Made by a program: the position numbers and the translations under genes | Shown here: positions 1 to 7,082 of the stretch, one piece after another | Layout: the number at the start of each line of letters is the position of its first letter | How positions within the stretch are numbered: the stretch's first letter is position 1 | DNA from: JBBQTU01 sp038213005 | GTDB taxonomy: Bacteria > Planctomycetota > Phycisphaerae > Tepidisphaerales > Tepidisphaeraceae | DNA: 31,623 bases | Direction: 5' to 3' | NCBI GenBank assembly: GCA_038213005.1 | Contig: JBBQTU010000015.1 | Coordinates: 1 to 31,623, forward strand | The notes under the pieces: generated by a model | Database searches by the model: none | Seen by the model: the letters and a program-made list of their open reading frames with translations, nothing else | What the model was told of the DNA's origin: nothing

Positions 1-1872
1 ACCATCCCGCAAGCGGTGACGATCAGCGACGCCACCAGCGGCGCGACGATTCGCTACACCACGGATGGGACGGAGCCAACCGCCACTTCGACGCTGTATA
101 CTGGGCCGATCAGCATTGCCTCGACAACGACGCTGAAGGCGAAGGGATTTAAGGCTGGCTTGGCGGACAGTTACACGATGGGTGGGCTGTACACGCTTCG
201 CAGCGCCACGCCGACGTTCGGTCTGATTCCGACGACCTATGTGACATCGCAGCAGGTGTCGATCAGCTCGTCCAACGGCGGTGCCGCGATCCGCTACACC
301 ACGGATGGCACGGATCCCACCAGCACGTCGACTCTCTACACGGCTCCGATCACCATCACGGCGACGACAACGCTGAAGGCCAGGGCATTCGCCACCGGGT
401 TGGAAAATAGCGACATTGCCACGGGCGTCTATACGATTTGCCCGACGCGAATCATTGACCCCAGCTTCGAGCAGGCAAGCAGTCAGTGGGTCTTCAGGGA
501 CGCTGGCCGGGTGAACTACACGAGCCACGTGGGTTCCTGGGGTGTGTCCGCCGGCAACAACGGCGCCAGCGTGACGCAGAAGATCGGCCTGCTGCCCAAC
601 ACGACCTATGTGCTCAAAGCGTGGGGGAAGGCGGCATCCTCGGCCGGGGCGTACCTCTTCGCGCGGAACTTTGGCGGCGCCGGCGGGAACGTGGTCTCCG
701 CGACGTTCAGCGATGGGAGCAACTACGCCCAGCAGACGTTGACGTTCACGACCGGAGGCCTGAACACCTCGGCGGACATCGGCTTCTTCAGCCAGGGGAC
801 CACGCCTTTTGTCGGCGGCACGGCTTTCATTGACGACTTCACCATCGAAGAAATTGTCCCGGCAGTCCCCGCGGCTCCCTCGGCCCTCTCTGCCACGGCG
901 ATATCCGCCAGCCAGATCAGACTCAACTGGGCCGACAACTCCAACAACGAGACTGGGTTCAAGATTGAGCGTACAACTGATTCCGGATTTAGCCAGGACG
1001 TGGTCAGCAACACTGTGTCGGCCAATGCGACCCGCTATACCGCCACTGGCTTGGCCCTCAACACGATCTACTACTTCCGTGTCGCCGCGACCGGCGCGCC
1101 CACGAGCAGCCCCTTCGCCACCGCCACGCAAGGAATGCTGCGCCTCGGCGATGCGAACATGGACGCTCAGATAGACCTGACCGACCTCACCATCCTCTCC
1201 ACCAACTGGCAGGGCACCGGCAAGACCTTTGCCAATGGCGATTTCAACGGTGATAGCACAGTGGACTTGACGGACCTGACCATTCTGGCGAGCAACTGGC
1301 AAAGCGTGCTGCCGGCACCGGTCGCGGCGGAAGTGGTCGAAGGGGGCAGCGAGGCTGCGTCTGTGTCGCAGACTGTCGATGCTGTCCCGGCGGCTGGAGA
1401 AGCGGTGCTGGTCGATCCGACGCCCGCTGATGCGGTGCCGACGCAAACAACTTCACCGATGATGATCTCGCCTAAGGCAGCGGACGGCAGTGAGACGACC
1501 GCTGCGCCGTCGGTCGGGCGCGCTTCAATGGCTCCGCCGGCAGCGGCCGTGACAGTCCTCGTCGCGAGGGCTCAGGGAAATCCGCTGCGGGCGTCGGTGG
1601 CAAGGGCGCATCGCCCCCGCCGCTTGCCGGTGACGGCAGCCCCGCAGAGCACCGGAGTGTTCTCGAACCGACCCCTTTCGGTGGCCAGTCCGCTGGTGCA
1701 GTGGCCGACCACGAGCCGCGGCACCTGGACGCTGCTGGGAAGCGACCGGAAAATCCTGGATGCCTCCCACAGATCGGTCTTACTGCCCCCGATGGTCCAG
1801 CCAAACCTCATGCCTTCCGTCGTCGCATCCCCAGCACCATCACCCCAGCGGCGCTGGCTCCCACCGCAATAG
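1..1872 (+). CDS. Secreted dockerin-type protein with Fn3 and chitobiase-C-like repeats (5' truncated)
   Basis: The frame is open from base 1, so the gene begins upstream of the window and the GTG at 16 is only an internal codon. In order the protein shows two chitobiase/hexosaminidase C-terminal-like repeats (IRYTTDGT and TTLKAKGF-type motifs), a carbohydrate-binding-like beta-sandwich module (from IIDPSFEQ, about 450-850), one fibronectin type III domain (about 860-1130), and a dockerin type I-like pair of calcium loops (GDANMD...IDLTDL and GDFNGDSTVDLTDL, about 1144-1301). A roughly 190-residue Ala/Pro-rich tail with no recognisable fold follows. Dockerin-like repeats are common at the ends of planctomycete extracellular proteins, where they bind calcium and probably mediate cell-surface association; any catalytic domain would lie upstream. 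The 3' end overlaps the convergent protease gene by 65 bp. Domain families are clear; the overall function is unknown. Confidence 0.85.
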   Translation, partial: TIPQAVTISDATSGATIRYTTDGTEPTATSTLYTGPISIASTTTLKAKGFKAGLADSYTMGGLYTLRSATPTFGLIPTTYVTSQQVSISSSNGGAAIRYTTDGTDPTSTSTLYTAPITITATTTLKARAFATGLENSDIATGVYTICPTRIIDPSFEQASSQWVFRDAGRVNYTSHVGSWGVSAGNNGASVTQKIGLLPNTTYVLKAWGKAASSAGAYLFARNFGGAGGNVVSATFSDGSNYAQQTLTFTTGGLNTSADIGFFSQGTTPFVGGTAFIDDFTIEEIVPAVPAAPSALSATAISASQIRLNWADNSNNETGFKIERTTDSGFSQDVVSNTVSANATRYTATGLALNTIYYFRVAATGAPTSSPFATATQGMLRLGDANMDAQIDLTDLTILSTNWQGTGKTFANGDFNGDSTVDLTDLTILASNWQSVLPAPVAAEVVEGGSEAASVSQTVDAVPAAGEAVLVDPTPADAVPTQTTSPMMISPKAADGSETTAAPSVGRASMAPPAAAVTVLVARAQGNPLRASVARAHRPRRLPVTAAPQSTGVFSNRPLSVASPLVQWPTTSRGTWTLLGSDRKILDASHRSVLLPPMVQPNLMPSVVASPAPSPQRRWLPPQ

Positions 1873-2662
1873 CAGGCTCAGGCACGGACAGGATTGTCAC
1901 CTGCTCGTTCGATGGCACCATAAAGGCGTTGATCTGATCCAGGTAGTAGGGGAGGAAACTGGATGCCGAGACCGTGACGGTTGACGATGCCGTCGCCACA
2001 CCGAAGTGCGCTCCCAGCGGCGTGTATTGCCCATTCCAGATCATCCCCAGCGGCTTGCCGCTGTCGCCGCCGACCAGCCTTGTCTGGTCGGGATAGGGGT
2101 TTGCAGAGTCGTAGAAAAACCCGACGAGGCGGGTCAGGCTGGCGCCGCCGCCGAAGTCGCCGTCGTCGATGAAGCTGATCGTGCTCAGGCCAGCCTGGTT
2201 ATTCTGGCCGTAGACGAATAGCTCCCTGCCGACATACCACGCTTCGGGCTGCACGATCAGAGGGTAATACGCCACGTCGTCGGCGGGGGTCAGGCCCTGA
2301 TCGTCGGCGAGCTTGCCGATGCGCAGGTCTGAGCTCACAGCGCCGGTGAGCAGGACGCTGGAGGTCGCCACGGTCTTGGTCACGGTCTGGCCTGCCGTGT
2401 TCACAAATTTCAGCGAGCCGAGGTTTCCGGTGTGAGCTGCGGTGACGAAGTAGTGCGGCGAGATCATCACCGCGCCGGCATCCACCGCGATGCCGGAAAG
2501 GTCGTAGGGCGCGCCGAGGAAACTGGCGTTGCGCTGGGCAATATTGCCGCCGACAAACCGGTCGTTATGCGCCGCCGTGTAGCCGTCGATATAGAGGGCC
2601 ATCGCGGGGGAGCAAGCACCGGCCAGTACGCACAAGGTCATTACCTTCGTCGATGCTTTCAC
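1808..2662 (-). CDS. Secreted trypsin-like serine protease with PEP-CTERM sorting signal
   Basis: A 284-residue protein with an N-terminal Sec signal peptide (hydrophobic core residues 6-20, likely cleavage after PAMA). The chymotrypsin-fold triad is visible: H77 in TAAH, D112 in SSDLRIG, and S201 in GGDSGKP. The C terminus carries VPEP at 259-262, a short hydrophobic stretch and a final RRRK cluster, the standard PEP-CTERM arrangement recognised by exosortase, with cleavage and transfer to the cell envelope or exopolysaccharide. It is shorter than HtrA proteases and has no PDZ domain. Start is ATG after a weak AGGAG-like stretch. The 3' end overlaps the convergent dockerin gene by 65 bp. Substrate unknown. 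The family call and sorting signal are both well supported. Confidence 0.88.
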   Translation of the reverse strand: MKASTKVMTLCVLAGACSPAMALYIDGYTAAHNDRFVGGNIAQRNASFLGAPYDLSGIAVDAGAVMISPHYFVTAAHTGNLGSLKFVNTAGQTVTKTVATSSVLLTGAVSSDLRIGKLADDQGLTPADDVAYYPLIVQPEAWYVGRELFVYGQNNQAGLSTISFIDDGDFGGGASLTRLVGFFYDSANPYPDQTRLVGGDSGKPLGMIWNGQYTPLGAHFGVATASSTVTVSASSFLPYYLDQINAFMVPSNEQVTILSVPEPAIAVGASAAGVMVLGMRRRKA

Positions 2663-2718
2663 TGCGTGTCCCTTCTCCTGTTGCGGACAAGATGCCGTCC
2701 GAATCCCAAATCCAGAAA

Positions 2719-3609
2719 TCAGACGGCGGTTGAGTCAGATTTACCAGTCGATTGCGCTGGCGCACGGGACGCGACGGTCGACGACCCCGTCCAGCCCTCG
2801 CTCAGCCAATACCCGATGATGGCGGCCGACGGGCCGGCCGCGAGATAGTCCAGCGGAAGCGCCTGGGCCAGCGGCGCGAATCGGCCGGAGAGATCAGCGA
2901 TCTCCAGGCTGGCCGGGTCCAGCCCATTGGCCAGAAATCCGATAATGCCCGCAAGTAACGGGGCGGGCCAGTAAATCGCGGAACCGGGCAGTGGGAACAG
3001 CATTCGCACGGCCATGGTGGAGAGCAGCGAGGCGACCACGACCGAGCCGATGGCCTGGCCCTTGGTGTCGCTGCGGCCCAGGATGTACATCAGCAGCAGG
3101 CACGCCACCGTCTGACAGAGAATGGAGGTCGCGACGATCGGCAGCGGGGAACTCTTCTCTCTGTGCTGCGGCTGGCGAAGGAACGCCGGAGCCGATGGGC
3201 TTCCCGTCACGAAGCGGAGGGCGAACCACAGGATACCGGCAAGCACTGCGTAGATTGCCATCTCCGTCGCCAGTTGGTGAAAGATGGCGGGCGACTGGGC
3301 CGCCTGATAGACCGATCTGATGGTGCCCCCGCGCAGGCTCAGGCCCAGCAGCCCGAGCAGGGCGGTGACGAACCCGGCCTCTTCGCGGATGCCGCCGGCG
3401 ATGAGCTGCCCCACGATCGTGCCAAGAATCGCCAGCACGGCGATCACGCCCAGCGTCCATGCGGCCGAGGGTTGCTGGAAGAGGCTCATCTGAAACGACT
3501 CGTACCACGGCACCCCGGCCGCGCGCGAGCCAAACCACGTCATCGACATGCAACTGACGACGGCCAGCAGAAAGAGACCCCGCGAACGATAATACCGGCT
3601 GATATTCAT
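2719..3609 (-). CDS. Polytopic membrane protein of unknown function
   Basis: A 296-residue protein with about seven or eight hydrophobic segments, roughly at residues 10-28, 50-72, 78-98, 115-133, 155-175, 185-205, 210-230 and 265-280. I do not recognise the family: there is no signature of a transporter, kinase or enzyme, and the charged loops are short. A Ser/Thr/Ala-rich cytoplasmic-type tail ends the protein. It lies 56 bp upstream of the PEP-CTERM protease gene on the same strand and follows the EamA gene by 52 bp, so the three could be co-transcribed, although no shared function is evident. The start ATG has no strong Shine-Dalgarno. An integral membrane protein is a safe description; anything more would be guesswork. 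Confidence 0.7.
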   Translation of the reverse strand: MNISRYYRSRGLFLLAVVSCMSMTWFGSRAAGVPWYESFQMSLFQQPSAAWTLGVIAVLAILGTIVGQLIAGGIREEAGFVTALLGLLGLSLRGGTIRSVYQAAQSPAIFHQLATEMAIYAVLAGILWFALRFVTGSPSAPAFLRQPQHREKSSPLPIVATSILCQTVACLLLMYILGRSDTKGQAIGSVVVASLLSTMAVRMLFPLPGSAIYWPAPLLAGIIGFLANGLDPASLEIADLSGRFAPLAQALPLDYLAAGPSAAIIGYWLSEGWTGSSTVASRAPAQSTGKSDSTAV

Positions 3610-3661
3610 GCCGTCCGTAACACTACCGCAAAGGCGAGGCTAGGGCTACTTCGCGCCCGGT

Positions 3662-4099
3662 CTACTTAGCGCCCGGCATCGCCGCCAGATAGGCGCCGCC
3701 CACGATCAGGCTCAGGCCGATCCAGTTGAACCACTCAAATCGCTCGTGCAGGATCACGACCGCCAGGATCACCGCAAGCGGCATGCTGAGTTTGTCGATC
3801 GGGGCGACCTTTGACACGGTGCCAAGCTGGATCGCCTTGAAATAAAACAGCCACGAGACCGCCCCGGCCACCCCCGAAAGGATGATCGAAACCAGCGGCC
3901 AGCCTGAAAGCTCACGGGTCTTGCCCCACAGCCCCATCGCCGAGACCACCGCCAGCAGGAACAGCGTCATCACGACGCTGCGCACGGCGGTCGCGAAGCT
4001 CGAATCCATCTTGTTCATCCCCAGCTTGCCGAAGATCCCGACAAACGCAGCCGCGCCGGCCGACAGCAGGGCGTAGATCAGCCATCGATAGTCGTTCAT
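3662..4099 (-). CDS. Half-size EamA/DMT-family transporter
   Basis: A 145-residue protein containing a single EamA domain with five predicted membrane helices and the characteristic SWLFYFKAIQLG and late HERF motifs (APIDKLSMPLAV in the fourth helix region). Full DMT permeases have two such domains in about 300 residues. This is the known single-domain subfamily, which is expected to work as a dimer exporting small metabolites through the inner membrane; the substrate cannot be read from sequence. The open frame extends upstream to 4285, but the extension is Arg/Cys-rich, runs through the first part of the inverted-repeat island and looks non-coding, so I place the start at MNDYRW (4099); MSAMN at 4108 is equally possible. 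No clear ribosome-binding site precedes either. Confidence 0.8.
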   Translation of the reverse strand: MNDYRWLIYALLSAGAAAFVGIFGKLGMNKMDSSFATAVRSVVMTLFLLAVVSAMGLWGKTRELSGWPLVSIILSGVAGAVSWLFYFKAIQLGTVSKVAPIDKLSMPLAVILAVVILHERFEWFNWIGLSLIVGGAYLAAMPGAK

Positions 4100-4171
4100 G
4101 GCGGACATTATCCGCATCCGCGAGATGGCGGCCAGTCCGCAGGCGAGCAAGGGGGCGTGCCCGAAGATGCG

Positions 4172-4315
4172 CTCTGGAGTGCGGCGAGCTTCTCGCCGCT
4201 CTTTTCTGTGCGAGCTTCTCGCACAGCACCGCGCGCACTGCCGAGTGAGTCGCCATCCCTCCCGGCGACCAGGTCGCCTCGACAAGAGCTGCGAGAAGCT
4301 CGCCGCACTCCAGAG
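4172..4315. repeat. Compound inverted repeat with nested hairpins
   Basis: The 25-bp arms at 4172-4196 and 4291-4315 are perfect reverse complements. Each arm contains a small palindrome, and a third hairpin at 4206-4226 (9-bp stem, CTT loop) shares the same 13-base core gcgagcttctcgc, seen at 4184 and 4210 and in reverse at 4291. Another hairpin, ggcgac-cag-gtcgcc, lies at 4265-4279. The block fills most of the 262-bp gap between the TSUP gene and the EamA gene on the minus strand. It may be a REP-like element, a transcription attenuator, or both. No T-run follows any stem, so simple Rho-independent termination is not supported. Confidence 0.75.
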
Positions 4316-4361
4316 GGTTCTGGCCGAGCTTGTCGTCAGTGTGATCAGGCCGAGTGCCGTT

Positions 4362-5195
4362 CTATTTTGCCGACAGCGTGCGGGTCAGCGAAATGCACCC
4401 GTCGATCAGGATGTACCACCCCAGCAGAAACGTCACGATGTACACCACTTTTGTGAACAGCTTGTCGCTCAGCCGCTTGTTCACCCAGAACCCGAAGATC
4501 GCCCCGGCCACCACCAGCGGCAGAAATTTCACCGTGAAGCCCAGTTCTGCGTGCTTAAATTGCCCGGCCGCCCAGTACACCGGCAGCTTGCTGCTGTTGA
4601 GCACGAAAAAGTACAACGCACACGTGCCAACATACAGTTGCCGATCCAGCCGCAGCGGCAGCAGATACATCGAGATGACCGGCCCGGCCGCGTGCGCCAG
4701 GGTCGAACTGCTCCCGGCAAACGCCCCGATGAGATGCGATCGCACCGGCTCGCGCATCAGGTGTTCCTGCGTGCCGCGGTATTGCCGCCACCAGTGCAGC
4801 CCCACCAGCAGGATCGACTCAAAGCCGATCTCGATCCGCATGAGCGACGCCACCAGATCCGCGCGCGAGTGAAACGCCCACAGTAGCAGGCCGCCCAGGA
4901 GGACGCCCACCATCGTGCCGGGCATCAGGCGCCGCATGATCTGACGGACCGAGAGTACCTGCCCGGCGGCGGGAGGCGCGAAAAATGTCTTGCGATACTG
5001 CCAGACCGAGATCAGGTCGCCCAGCACCAGCAGGGGAAGCAGAAGCCCCAGCGCCGCCTCGGTGCCGCGGGGAAGGTGCCCCATGGCGATCGCCATCATG
5101 GGTACGATCATCAGCCCGACGCCGCTGCCGAAGCCGCTCTTGGTTACGCCGATCAGAAATACTGCCAGACCTGCAACGAACCACCACTCTGTCAT
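4362..5195 (-). CDS. TSUP-family (TauE/SafE-like) membrane permease
   Basis: A 277-residue protein, the usual length of the sulfite exporter TauE/SafE family. It opens with a membrane helix followed by the family motif VTKSGFGSG near residues 17-25 and a Pro-rich second segment (GLLLPLLVLGDLISVWQYRK), and continues through about eight hydrophobic segments. A second-half repeat (HLIGAFAGSSSTLAHAAGP) mirrors the first motif, as is typical of this pseudo-duplicated family. Members move sulfur-containing or organic anions such as sulfite, sulfoacetate or sulfolactate across the inner membrane; the substrate here is unknown. It lies 31 bp downstream of the alanine racemase gene on the same strand and may be co-transcribed with it. 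No strong ribosome-binding site precedes the ATG. Confidence 0.85.
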   Translation of the reverse strand: MTEWWFVAGLAVFLIGVTKSGFGSGVGLMIVPMMAIAMGHLPRGTEAALGLLLPLLVLGDLISVWQYRKTFFAPPAAGQVLSVRQIMRRLMPGTMVGVLLGGLLLWAFHSRADLVASLMRIEIGFESILLVGLHWWRQYRGTQEHLMREPVRSHLIGAFAGSSSTLAHAAGPVISMYLLPLRLDRQLYVGTCALYFFVLNSSKLPVYWAAGQFKHAELGFTVKFLPLVVAGAIFGFWVNKRLSDKLFTKVVYIVTFLLGWYILIDGCISLTRTLSAK

Positions 5196-5226
5196 AGGTT
5201 GCGGAGAATACAGTCAACCCGGCCGG

Positions 5227-6474
5227 TTATACAGCCAGGTCCGCTGACACGGCTGTGGACGAGATCACAGTCTTCTCGGCCGGCTGTCCGCCGACCGGGA
5301 CGCGGTGAATACGTGACCCGATACGGCAGAAGACTTCATAAGGGATCGTGTGCGCTGCCTGCGCCAGGCGATAGGCGCTGGCCGGCGACGCCGGATCGTC
5401 GTCCATGATCGTGACCTCGTCGCCGGGCAGGGCGTCGGGGATCCGCGTCAGGTCGATCATCGTCATGTCCATGCTGACGATTCCCACCACCGGCGCCCGC
5501 TGGCCGTGTACCAGCATCACGCCATGGTTAGACAATTCGCGGAGATAGCCGTCGGCATAGCCGATCGGCACCAGCCCCAGGCGACTGTTGCGCGGGGCGT
5601 GCCACGTCTGACCATAGCCCACGCCCGTCCCCTGGCGCACCTCGCGCATCATGAGGATGTTCGCCGTCCACTTCATCACCGGCTTTAGCCCGATCTCGGC
5701 CGCGGCCTTGCCATAGTCGCACGATGGGTGAATGCCGTAGAGCGACAGCCCCGGCCGGACCATGTCCAGATGCGTCTGCCGCCAGCCGAACACCGCGCCG
5801 CTGTTGGCGGCGTGCCGAACGAGCTTGACGCCTCGCCCCTTGCGGGCTTCCATCACCGGATCGGTGATGGCAGCGAAAACGCCGAACTGATGGGCGGTAA
5901 ATCCATCCGCATGGTCTTCCGAGCACGCAAAGTGCGTGCAGAATCCGAACAGCCGAAGCGAGGGATGCTTGTCTATATGCGCCAGTAGTTCATCAAAGTG
6001 GGCCGCGGCGACCCCCGAGCGGCTCATCCCGGTATCCACCATCACCTGCACCCAAGCCATCGCCTGTGCCTGCATGGCGATGCGGGCCACATCATCCGCC
6101 GCCGCGCGCGAGCAGACCGTCAGTATCCATCCCGCGCGGATCGCCGCCTCAATCTGCTGACGCTGCCGCCCGATGAATGCGTTCTCTACCGGCCGCAGGA
6201 TCAGCATGGGGATCTCGATCTCGCCCAACTGCAGCGCCTCGTCGATCGTCGCCACCGCCAGCGCGTTCACCGGCGGGCTGCCCATGTCATCCATGGGATA
6301 GTCGCACAGCGTCTGTGCCACCAGGGCAGCGCCGTGCCCGTATGCGTCGGCCTTGATGACCGCGCAGACGCTCACGCCATCGCCGACAGCGCGGCGAATC
6401 ACACGCGCGTTGTGCAACAGCGCGTCGCGGTTAATCAATAAACGTGGCTCCCCAGTCGTACTGCGGACGTCCAT
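5227..6474 (-). CDS. alr: Alanine racemase
   Basis: Pyridoxal-phosphate enzyme that interconverts L- and D-alanine to supply D-Ala for peptidoglycan. With the start at 6474 it has 415 residues. The PLP-binding lysine is K41 in AVIKADAYGHG, the second catalytic base is Tyr288 in GTGVGYGQTW, and the PLP-barrel motifs RPGLSLYG (241-248) and SMDMT (335-339) are intact. The open frame continues upstream to 6612, but that extension is translated from a dispersed repeat (AGCCCC...GGGGCT stem-loop). ATG at 6474, with GGAG about 10 bases upstream, is therefore the better start. The last 20 residues form a short non-conserved tail. Its presence argues for a peptidoglycan-containing planctomycete. It is the first gene of a possible alr-TSUP unit. 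Confidence 0.93.
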   Translation of the reverse strand: MDVRSTTGEPRLLINRDALLHNARVIRRAVGDGVSVCAVIKADAYGHGAALVAQTLCDYPMDDMGSPPVNALAVATIDEALQLGEIEIPMLILRPVENAFIGRQRQQIEAAIRAGWILTVCSRAAADDVARIAMQAQAMAWVQVMVDTGMSRSGVAAAHFDELLAHIDKHPSLRLFGFCTHFACSEDHADGFTAHQFGVFAAITDPVMEARKGRGVKLVRHAANSGAVFGWRQTHLDMVRPGLSLYGIHPSCDYGKAAAEIGLKPVMKWTANILMMREVRQGTGVGYGQTWHAPRNSRLGLVPIGYADGYLRELSNHGVMLVHGQRAPVVGIVSMDMTMIDLTRIPDALPGDEVTIMDDDPASPASAYRLAQAAHTIPYEVFCRIGSRIHRVPVGGQPAEKTVISSTAVSADLAV

Positions 6475-6566
6475 GGCCCACCTGCTCCGTAATCGCGAAT
6501 CCCTTCGCGTCCCGGAAGTATACCGCACTGAACTATGGCAAACAAATAGAAGACTGCGAGGACTTT

Positions 6567-6638
6567 GGGCGGGCGTGCCCATTTTTTCGGGCACGTGATT
6601 TCTTAGCCCCAATGGGGCGGCATTCTTAAGCCCAGGGG
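6567..6638 (-). repeat. Dispersed planctomycete-type stem-loop repeat (single copy)
   Basis: On the minus strand this reads as a chain of short stem-loops: the ending of a cctgggctt unit, aagaatgccgcccc-attggggct, aagaaatc, then gtgcccg-aaaaaa-tgggcac. The same order and nearly the same bases occur at 19665-19735 and 20022-20118 on the plus strand. It sits just upstream of alr, beyond its preferred start. Confidence 0.8.
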
Positions 6639-7082
6639 CAGTATCTTGCCGCCAAAATTCCGCGAGGAATTATCCAGATTCGCCTCAGTATCTCATAACC
6701 CTCTTCCAATTCATCACTTCCACCAATCACCCCGCGCCCGTGTTGCGTTTCCAACGCAGGAAAAACGCAACAAACCCCTAAAGTATAGAGGCACACGTTC
6801 TTTACGCCTCTCTGACCGGGCGTTGAGGCCCCGTCACGACGTAAAAGCGGTCGAGCTGCCTCAGATAGGCGCCGCGTCGTCCCTGCTACCTGGCTTCATT
6901 GATTCCACGCAATGTGCCAACACGATCCTCGCGGGCATCTGCATATTGCTTGTTCCTGCGGGACGCGTGTGGGTTCCGGACTGGCTGTGTCGGGACCCGT
7001 CGTGCCTGCGCATTTGTAAGATGCCGTGTTGCGCAACTCCGATGCTGTTCGTGGACGTCAGACACGCTCCAAGGTGAACGAT
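6639..7082. other. Intergenic region between alr and the kinase gene
   Basis: No convincing gene. It holds a perfect 9-bp inverted repeat (gttgcgttt at 6742-6750 and its complement at 6763-6771, 12-nt loop) in a slightly AT-richer stretch, which could be an operator or RNA hairpin. Candidate open frames here have no protein-like composition. Promoters for the divergent alr and kinase genes must lie here or just beside it, but I could not assign a convincing -35/-10 pair. Confidence 0.4.

Noticed and set aside
4100..4285. N-terminal extension of the EamA protein and a plus-strand frame over the same DNA
   Set aside because: The composition is Arg/Cys-rich and the frame runs into a palindromic repeat; the true domain starts at 4099.
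6475..6612. N-terminal extension of alanine racemase
   Set aside because: It is translated from a dispersed repeat found elsewhere in the window; a good start with GGAG lies at 6474.
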